From assembly GCA_028706835.1 (NCBI GenBank), contig JAQTVL010000270.1, positions 1 to 6,386 on the forward strand: a stretch of 6,386 nt of DNA. Direction: 5' to 3'. The position numbers and the translations under genes are program-made. The notes beneath the pieces were generated by a model. The model worked only from the letters and a program-made list of their open reading frames with translations. It did not search any database and was not told the origin of the DNA. The DNA comes from Phycisphaerae bacterium. Its GTDB lineage: Bacteria; Planctomycetota; Phycisphaerae; JAJVII01. Every line of letters starts with the position of its first letter. Position 1 is the stretch's first letter. Below are positions 1-4,936 of the stretch, piece by piece.

Positions 1-125
1 AGCTTATCGTCTGCATGAGTCTATGGCAACGAGGGGAGAGAGTCAAGAATAAAACGCTATAAAGCATTACTAAAACAAGATTTATAGACGATGTGATCCC
101 TGGATGGAGTTCTGAGGGAGGCGTC

Positions 126-178
126 AACCTTGCTAAGTGATTGCAAAATAAAGGCTTGCGAGCAAGGTTACAAGGTTA
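126..178. repeat. 9-bp inverted repeat plus tandem 8-bp repeat
   Basis: AACCTTGCT at 126-134 is the perfect reverse complement of AGCAAGGTT at 161-169, separated by a 26-base AT-rich spacer. The right arm overlaps a tandem duplication of CAAGGTTA (163-170 and 171-178). The role is unknown. It could be the end of a mobile or dispersed element, but no partner end or target-site duplication is visible. Confidence 0.4.
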
Positions 179-210
179 CATCGTAATTCTAATCGACCGC
201 ACCTGCCCCA

Positions 211-240
211 CCTGCCCTGACCTTGCCTGCCCTGAGCTTG
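211..240. repeat. Tandem 15-bp repeat, two copies
   Basis: CCTGCCCTGACCTTG (211-225) is followed at once by CCTGCCCTGAGCTTG (226-240), a 14/15 match. A partial third unit, ACCTGCCCC, lies just before at 201-209. The second copy runs into the REP-like palindrome, so the duplication may be part of a larger dispersed repeat. Confidence 0.6.
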
Positions 241-259
241 CCGAACGGGTCGAAGGGGC
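229..259. repeat. REP-like palindromic element (CCCTGAGCTTG...GTCGAAGGGG type)
   Basis: The stretch starts CCCTGAGCTTG (230-240) and ends GGGTCGAAGGGG (247-258). I recall the general form CCCTGAGCTTGTCGAAGGG as a dispersed palindromic sequence in intergenic DNA of many GC-rich bacteria; here it is interrupted by a CCGAAC insertion. The classification rests on remembered resemblance and on the imperfect dyad, not on a database comparison. Confidence 0.4.
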
Positions 260-289
260 GAAGGGCTCGATGGGTCGGTGCATCGCACG

Positions 290-342
290 GATGAAATCTT
301 CTGGAACTGCTTATGTAGCCGATACATCCAGAAGATTTCATC
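290..342. repeat. Perfect 16-bp inverted repeat, 21-base loop
   Basis: GATGAAATCTTCTGGA at 290-305 is exactly the reverse complement of TCCAGAAGATTTCATC at 327-342, with a G-T pair possible just outside. The loop (306-326) contains ATGTA, which could alternatively pair with TACAT at 323-327. The stem is only about 40% GC in GC-rich surroundings, and no T-run follows on either strand. It is therefore not a standard intrinsic terminator. A dispersed repeat or an RNA hairpin is more likely. Confidence 0.65.
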
Positions 343-747
343 TAACGCGCGCACACAAGCGTCCCGCCCGCCCCAAGCTCGCCCCACTCCCAGCCAACGA
401 CTCGCCCCCGGCCTATCTTCCAATCCGCCCCCCGCCGCCGGACCCGCCAGCTCGAATTGATAGCACAGGTTCACCGTACGTCAAGTAAATGTTAGGACGC
501 ATGGATTCAGCGGCTGTGCCAAGATCGGCGGCAAGCGCGGTTCTTCGTCGTTTGTCGAGTGCGGCATTCGACCATGCCCACGCAGTCCTGCGCGCCGTCG
601 AGCCGCAACTACCGCCTTGGACCGCGGAGCCCTTCAGGCCGTGCCATCCGCTTGCGGCTCGGCGATGTCTTTCGTTCTCTATCGGCGTGCCATCTCGCCC
701 GCCGCCCTGCGACGGAACGCATTCGTCTTCCCGCCACACCGAGGGAC

Positions 748-776
748 TTGACAACATCGCTATATCGCAATATCCT
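748..776 (+). promoter_or_regulatory. Sigma-70-like promoter of the arsR-cdr unit
   Basis: A perfect TTGACA -35 box (748-753) is followed after 17 bases by TATCCT (771-776), a 4/6 match to the -10 consensus. A transcript would start near 783, giving a short leader with the AAGGAG ribosome-binding site at 790-795. This is the best promoter match in the window and sits at the right distance from the regulator gene. Confidence 0.6.
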
Positions 777-783
777 TATGTTG
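752..783. promoter_or_regulatory. Candidate ArsR-type operator overlapping the promoter
   Basis: CAACAT (752-757) mirrors ATGTTG (778-783), and ATAT (762-765) mirrors ATAT (770-773). Both pairs share the same dyad centre between 767 and 768. The AT-rich interrupted dyad covers the promoter from the end of the -35 box past the -10 box, so a bound dimer would block RNA polymerase. ArsR-family repressors commonly bind such sites in their own promoters. Which protein binds here is inferred from position only. Confidence 0.45.
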
Positions 784-801
784 CTGACTAAGGAGACGCC
801 C

Positions 802-1116
802 ATGGCCAGGAAGCCCCCCATCCCGTTCGAGACTCTCAGGCAGGCCGCCGACGTCCTGCGCGCCGTCGCGCACCCCCTGCGATTGCGCGTGCTCGAACTC
901 CTCCAGGACGGGCTGGAGCGATGCGTCAAGGAGATTCAGGACTATCTCGAGGTCCGCCAATCCGCAGCCAGCGCGCAACTGGCTCTGATGCGCGACCGTG
1001 GCGTGCTTGCTGCCCGGCGCGACGGCATGCAAGTGTTCTACCGCGTCGCCAACCCGGCCGTCTGCCAGGTCATCGACTGCATTCGCGACCACCGCGCCAA
1101 CTTCGCCCCGCGTTGA
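802..1116 (+). CDS. ArsR-family winged-helix repressor, probable thiol/persulfide sensor
   Basis: This 104-residue protein has the normal length for an ArsR/SmtB regulator. After the first helices (AVAHPLRLRVLELL, residues 21-34) comes a helix-turn-helix at about 42-68 with recognition helix around SAASAQLALMRDRGVL, then a beta-wing (about 70-82, RRDGMQVFYRV). Cysteines are C41, at the position of the first cysteine of the classical ELCVC metal motif, and C88 and C93 in the last helix. The second ELCVC cysteine is K43, and of the SmtB/CzrA-type alpha5 ligands only H97 appears kept, so arsenic or zinc sensing is unlikely. A dithiol or persulfide switch of the SqrR/BigR kind is plausible, although those proteins place one cysteine in alpha2. 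The ATG is set by AAGGAG at 790-795. It probably represses itself and the sulfur enzyme starting 68 bases downstream. Family is near certain; ligand is inference. Confidence 0.88.
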   Translation: MARKPPIPFETLRQAADVLRAVAHPLRLRVLELLQDGLERCVKEIQDYLEVRQSAASAQLALMRDRGVLAARRDGMQVFYRVANPAVCQVIDCIRDHRANFAPR

Positions 1117-1184
1117 CCCGGCCCCGTTTAGCCGCAGGACCAGGTAAAAAGGTCCGCGATTCTTCTTTCTTCGGAGATGACTGA

Positions 1185-3683
1185 ATGTCCACCACCCACC
1201 CGCTTCGCCTGGTCATCGTCGGCGGCGTCGCCGGCGGCGCATCCGCCGCCACCCGCGCCCGCCGCCTCGGCGAGGCCGCACAGATCACGCTCCTGGAGCG
1301 CGGCGAGCACGTCAGCTTCGCCAACTGCGGCCTGCCCTACCACATCGGCGGCGTCATCCCGAAACGCGAAAGCCTGCTCGTCCAGACGCCGGCCGGGCTT
1401 AAGTCCCGGTTCAACATCGACGTTCGCGTCCGCAGCGAGGTCGTCGGCATCGACCCAGCCGGGCGAACCGTGACCGTTCGCAACCAGGCAAGCGGCAACG
1501 AATACGTGCTTCCGTATGACAAGTTGATCCTCGCGCCAGGCGCGGCGCCGATCCGCCCCGCCCTGCCGGGCGTGGACCTCCCGGGCGTGCTCACGCTCCG
1601 CAACATCGCCGACATGGACCGCATCAACGCCGCCGCCAGGGGCGGGGCCGTCGTGATCGTCGGCGCGGGCTACATCGGGCTGGAGATGGCCGAGAACCTT
1701 GCCCGTCGCGGGCTTCAGGTGACCCTGGTGGAAAAGCTCGACCAGGTGTTCCCGCTGCTGGACCCGGAGATGGCCGCGCCCGTGGCCGCCCACCTGGTTC
1801 AGCATCACGTGCAACTCACCCTCGGCGACGGATTGGCTGGCTTCGCCGAGGCCCCCGGCGGCAAGATCGACGTGCTCCTGGCCAGCGGCAAGAAACTGAC
1901 GGCTGACTTCGCCGTGCTCGCGGTGGGCGTTCGGCCGGAGACGCACATGGCGAAGCTCGCGGGGCTGGCGAACGGCCCGACGGGCGGCATCGAGGTCAAC
2001 GAGCACATGCAGACCTCGCAGCCGGACATCTACGCTGTCGGCGACTCTGTCCAGGTCCGCGACATCGTGACCGGCCTGCCCGCGGTGATTCCGCTGGCGG
2101 GTCCTGCGAATCGCCAGGGCCGCATCGCCGCCAGCCACATCTTCGCCGCCCAGCCGGACCGCTACGCCGGCACCCAGGGCACCAGCATCGTCGGCGTGTT
2201 CGATCTCACCGTCGCGATGACCGGCCCGAGCGAGCGGTCGCTGCGGCGGGCCGGCATCGACTTCCGCCACGTCCACCTGCACCCGGCCAACCACGCCGGG
2301 TATTTCCCCGGCTCCAAGCCGATGCACATCAAGCTGCTCTACACCCCGACGGACGGCCGGGTGCTCGGCGCGCAGATCGTCGGCTACGAGGGCGTCGACA
2401 AGCGGATCGACGTGCTCGCGGTCGCCGTTCGCCACAAGCTGACGGTGTTCGACCTGGAGGACATGGAACTGGCCTACGCCCCCGCCTACGGGTCCGCCAA
2501 GGACGCGGTGAACATGGCCGGCTTCATCGCCGCCAACGCGATTCGCGGGCTGACGACGCCGCGGCACTTCGCCGAACTGGCGGATGGCGATTACGTGCTG
2601 GACGTCCGCACGCCGGAGGAGTTTGCCCTCGGCCACCTGCCGAACGCGACGAACATCCCGGTGGACCAGTTACGCGGTCGGCTGGCGGAGTTGCCGCGCG
2701 ATCGGCGGATCAACGCCTACTGTGGCGTCGGCCTGCGAGCGTATGTGGCCGAGCGAATTCTCAAACAGAACGGCTATGACTGCACGAACCTTAGCGGCGG
2801 CTGGAAGACGTGGTGTGGGACGCACGCGCTCGACCGCGTCGTGCAGACCGGCTGCGCCCCGCAGACGACAGGAGGTGTCAAGGTGAACACGCAACCCGAG
2901 ATCGACGCAGACACGCAGGTCCTCCGCAACGCCCCCGCTGCCCCCGCGGTCGAGGAACTCGACGCCCGCGGCCTTCAATGCCCGGGCCCGATCCTGCAAC
3001 TGAACAAGCGAATGGCCGACCTGCCCGTCGGCCGGCAAGTCCGCGTACGGGCCAGCGATCCGGGCTTCCCGGCGGACGTCAAGGCCTGGAGCACGCTGAC
3101 GGGCAACAAGCTTGTCGAATCGAAGCGCGACGCCGCGGACTACGTGGCCGTCGTCGAACGGGCCAACGTCGCGCCGCAAACGAGCGGCGCGGTTGCGACC
3201 ACGCCGGGCGGCAACGGTTTCACCGCCGTCGTTTTTTCCGGCTCGATGGACCGGGCGCTGGCGGCGCTGGTGCTGGCCAACGGGGCGGCCGCCAACGGCC
3301 TGCCGACCGCGCTGTTCTTCACGTTCTGGGGCCTGAGCATTCTTCGCAAACCCAAACCCGCCCGCGGCGCGGTCCGCGGCCTGCTCGATCGCATGTTCGC
3401 CTGGATGCTGCCAGCCGGCGTGCGCAAGCTCAAGCTCAGCCAGTGGCACTTTGCCGGGGCCGGGCGAATGCTCATGAACTACCGCATGAAGAGCAAGAAC
3501 GTGATGAGCCTGGAGCAACTGCTCGCCTCGGCGCGGGCCGCGGGCGTTCGCCTGGTCGCCTGTCAGATGTCGATGGATATGCTCGGCCTGCGGCAGGAAG
3601 ACCTGCTGGACGGCGTTGAACTCGGCGGCGTGGCGACGTTCATGGAGTCGGCGTCGCAGGGCCGGGTGAGCCTGTTCATTTGA
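1185..3683 (+). CDS. cdr: CoA-disulfide/NADH-persulfide reductase-rhodanese-TusA-DsrE2 fusion
   Basis: This 832-residue protein joins four sulfur-handling modules. Residues 8-450 form a CoA-disulfide-reductase-type flavoenzyme: FAD site VIVGGVAGGASAA (10-22), redox C48 in SFANCGLPYHI, NAD(P)H site VIVGAGYIGLE (157-167) with acidic E183 after the second strand favouring NADH, FAD motif YAVGD (283-287), and tyrosines Y373, Y431 and Y435 near the expected substrate tyrosines. Residues 458-550 are a rhodanese with C513 in YCGVGLR. Residues 589-657 are TusA-like with C599 in LQCPGP. Residues 677-832 are DsrE2-like with FFTFWG (711-716) and C793 in ACQMSMDMLG. Known relatives reduce CoA persulfide, polysulfide or CoA disulfide using NADH; the added domains should bind and pass on sulfane sulfur. 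All four key cysteines are present, so it looks intact. It is probably cytoplasmic. GGAG at 1173-1176, eight bases upstream, supports this ATG. It is the likely target of the ArsR-type repressor. The exact substrate cannot be read from sequence. Confidence 0.93.
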   Translation: MSTTHPLRLVIVGGVAGGASAATRARRLGEAAQITLLERGEHVSFANCGLPYHIGGVIPKRESLLVQTPAGLKSRFNIDVRVRSEVVGIDPAGRTVTVRNQASGNEYVLPYDKLILAPGAAPIRPALPGVDLPGVLTLRNIADMDRINAAARGGAVVIVGAGYIGLEMAENLARRGLQVTLVEKLDQVFPLLDPEMAAPVAAHLVQHHVQLTLGDGLAGFAEAPGGKIDVLLASGKKLTADFAVLAVGVRPETHMAKLAGLANGPTGGIEVNEHMQTSQPDIYAVGDSVQVRDIVTGLPAVIPLAGPANRQGRIAASHIFAAQPDRYAGTQGTSIVGVFDLTVAMTGPSERSLRRAGIDFRHVHLHPANHAGYFPGSKPMHIKLLYTPTDGRVLGAQIVGYEGVDKRIDVLAVAVRHKLTVFDLEDMELAYAPAYGSAKDAVNMAGFIAANAIRGLTTPRHFAELADGDYVLDVRTPEEFALGHLPNATNIPVDQLRGRLAELPRDRRINAYCGVGLRAYVAERILKQNGYDCTNLSGGWKTWCGTHALDRVVQTGCAPQTTGGVKVNTQPEIDADTQVLRNAPAAPAVEELDARGLQCPGPILQLNKRMADLPVGRQVRVRASDPGFPADVKAWSTLTGNKLVESKRDAADYVAVVERANVAPQTSGAVATTPGGNGFTAVVFSGSMDRALAALVLANGAAANGLPTALFFTFWGLSILRKPKPARGAVRGLLDRMFAWMLPAGVRKLKLSQWHFAGAGRMLMNYRMKSKNVMSLEQLLASARAAGVRLVACQMSMDMLGLRQEDLLDGVELGGVATFMESASQGRVSLFI
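2870..2885 (+). promoter_or_regulatory. Internal Shine-Dalgarno and in-frame GTG at a domain junction
   Basis: AGGAGG (2870-2875) lies seven bases before GTG (2883-2885), which is in frame as codon 567 of the fusion gene. The site falls in the linker between the rhodanese and TusA domains. Starting here would give a 266-residue TusA-DsrE2 protein. It may be a leftover of two once-separate genes or a working internal start. The motif match is direct; use in vivo is unproven. Confidence 0.5.
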
Positions 3684-3699
3684 AGCTACGGGTGAGCCT
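3663..3699. repeat. 11-bp direct repeat flanking the cdr stop codon
   Basis: CGGGTGAGCCT occurs at 3663-3673, in the last codons of the fusion gene, and again at 3689-3699, just past its stop and touching the stop codon of the convergent FIST gene. The period is 26 bases. It may be a small duplication that extended or moved a gene end. Confidence 0.45.
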
Positions 3700-4844
3700 T
3701 AGTCCGCCTGCGTAAGCGGACGACTTGTCGGTTGGCTGGTCGGCGCCGCCCCCTGCGGCACAATCAAGGCCATCGCCAGATTGAACCGGCCGACCGAAAG
3801 CGCCCCGCTCTTGGCATCCGGGCCGATCTGCGCTTCGCCCGACCAGCCACACACCACGGCCCCGCGGCCCAATCGTTCAGCCGCCGCCGCAGCCAGGTGC
3901 TGCGGATCCGCCATCGACCCCAGCAAGCCCGACGACAACGTCATCAGTAGCAGCGGCCGACCCGTGCGGGCCCGGCCGAGGTCCTGATCCAGGATGGCTG
4001 CGCCCAGCGAGCACGCCTGGTTGATCGCGTCGGAATCGGCCTGGGCTGGCAATTCCACGGCGCTGGCGCGGAACGGGCCGGCCAACCGAAGCGCCCACAC
4101 GCTGTCCGACACGATCCGCCCGCCGACATACTGCCAGCCGCTGCCCGCGGCGCCGCTTCCGCCGCCGCCGAACACGACCGCCCGGCGGTCGACGCGCTTC
4201 GCCAGTTCCGTGATCAGCTTATCCGCCTGCCGCCCGGACAGGTCGCCGAACACAATGACCGCCAGGCCGTCAGGCGTCGCCGTGGCCGGCGGCGTTACGT
4301 CGGGTCGGGGACCCACGCCGAGGATATCGACCAGCGCCCCAGCCGCCTCCGCCTCGCGCCCGCTGACGCTGCCGACCGACGTTGCCGCCGCGCCCCACCC
4401 GCCACCGAGCGCCAACACGGACACGGACGGCCCCGCGGCCCCCCGAGCCGACACCGGCCATGCTGAATGGCCGCCGTAGACCGCGAACGAACCGACCTCG
4501 CGGTTGATGGCGGCCAGTCCCGCCCGGGCATCCTCGCGGCTGCGCCAATTGTCCCAGACCAGCACAATCTCCGGCGACGTCCTGCCCAGCGGCGCCAGCG
4601 CCGCCTGCACCGCCTCGCGGGCAGCCTCCCCCGGCTGGGTCGTGCTCGACCACCCGAAGCCGGCCTGCAAGCCACCGTTCGCGCTCCGCGTCTCCGGACC
4701 CGCCGGCGTGTATCCGCCCGGCGGCGGTCCGGAGCAACCGGCCAGCACCAGCCCCGCCGTGGCGACAGCCAGCATCGCGATGTTGCGACGAATGCCTATC
4801 CAGACCGGGTGCCATGCCTGCGACGGCTGTTCTGTCGCAGGCAT
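3699..4844 (-). CDS. FIST-domain lipoprotein
   Basis: The 381-residue product has an arginine-containing N-region (RR at 19-20), a hydrophobic segment and lipobox LAGC ending at C37, so it should be lipidated and face outward from the cytoplasmic membrane. The mature protein matches the FIST sensory fold. A FIST_N part lies at about 59-177, with an IVLVWDNW strand and YGGHSAW at the usual GCS-like position. A FIST_C part lies at about 197-362, with VVFGGGGSG (223-231) and CGWSGEAQIGP (332-342) near the end. The tail is rich in S, T, P and Q. FIST domains are thought to bind small ligands such as amino acids; the ligand here is unknown. It lies 92 bases downstream of the kinase on the same strand. 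No good ribosome-binding site precedes the ATG at 4844, and codons 1-13 lie inside a palindromic repeat. The ATG at 4775 is an alternative but would lose the arginines of the signal. Confidence 0.72.
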   Translation of the reverse strand: MPATEQPSQAWHPVWIGIRRNIAMLAVATAGLVLAGCSGPPPGGYTPAGPETRSANGGLQAGFGWSSTTQPGEAAREAVQAALAPLGRTSPEIVLVWDNWRSREDARAGLAAINREVGSFAVYGGHSAWPVSARGAAGPSVSVLALGGGWGAAATSVGSVSGREAEAAGALVDILGVGPRPDVTPPATATPDGLAVIVFGDLSGRQADKLITELAKRVDRRAVVFGGGGSGAAGSGWQYVGGRIVSDSVWALRLAGPFRASAVELPAQADSDAINQACSLGAAILDQDLGRARTGRPLLLMTLSSGLLGSMADPQHLAAAAAERLGRGAVVCGWSGEAQIGPDAKSGALSVGRFNLAMALIVPQGAAPTSQPTSRPLTQAD

Positions 4845-4913
4845 GTCTGGCCCGCGTGGGCATGGCTGGCCCGCCGTCCAGAACAGCCGGACGGCGTTCC
4901 AGCCATGGCACCC
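4807..4913. repeat. Composite double-hairpin (BIME-like) repeat with complementary loops
   Basis: Hairpin 1 pairs 4813-4824 with 4834-4845 (12 perfect bp) around loop GGCTGTTCT (4825-4833). Hairpin 2 pairs 4861-4869 with 4899-4907 and 4872-4879 with 4889-4896 around loop AGAACAGCC (4880-4888). The two 9-base loops are exact reverse complements, while the adjoining stems differ. The outer ends also pair, 4807-4820 with 4900-4913 (13/14). A 16-bp direct repeat (15/16) at 4840-4855 and 4859-4874 spans the centre. This resembles two inverted REP units in the kinase-FIST spacer. It could act as an RNA stabiliser, a partial transcription stop, or a substrate of a REP-associated transposase. Confidence 0.7.
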
Positions 4914-4936
4914 ATCCAATGACGGTTGACCGAACA

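Larger units (their letters stand above)
1..747. other. Intergenic region with repeats, no convincing gene
   Basis: No reading frame here has a recognisable domain, a good ribosome-binding site or a plausible protein composition. The frames that are open are arginine- and proline-rich, as expected from GC-rich noncoding DNA read in the wrong frame. The first 200 bases are clearly more AT-rich than the rest of the window. The stretch contains an inverted repeat around 126-169, a tandem 15-bp repeat and REP-like palindrome around 211-259, a perfect 16-bp inverted repeat at 290-342, and a leftward promoter-like sequence near 457-484. Bases 490-747 show nothing I can name. Confidence 0.6.

Noticed and set aside
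413..757. Open reading frame on the minus strand upstream of arsR
   Set aside because: Low-complexity, Arg/Gly/Ala-rich translation with no recognisable domain; it overlaps the arsR -35 region and has no supporting ribosome-binding site.
559..801. In-frame 5-prime extension of the ArsR-family gene
   Set aside because: The extension would run through the promoter and operator, and the AAGGAG site places the start at 802. The 104-residue form has the normal family length.
1..801. CRISPR array, tRNA or riboswitch in the upstream spacer
   Set aside because: No regularly spaced direct repeats, no tRNA cloverleaf and no recognised riboswitch core; the repeats present are palindromes or a short tandem pair.
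802..1116. Arsenic-resistance regulator
   Set aside because: The ELCVC metal motif is incomplete and there is no ars gene nearby; the neighbour is a sulfur-transfer enzyme.
1137..1155. GGACC/GGTCC hairpin between arsR and cdr, followed by a T-rich stretch
   Set aside because: Only five pairs with a nine-base loop and an interrupted T-tract; too weak to call a terminator or attenuator.
1128..2636. Long 502-codon open frame antisense to the flavoenzyme
   Set aside because: It is a GC-rich shadow of the fusion gene: a His/Val/Ala/Asp/Arg-rich translation with no known domain, while the sense frame has clear catalytic motifs.
2670..3518. Antisense open frame over the TusA-DsrE2 half
   Set aside because: Shadow frame without domain or start signal.
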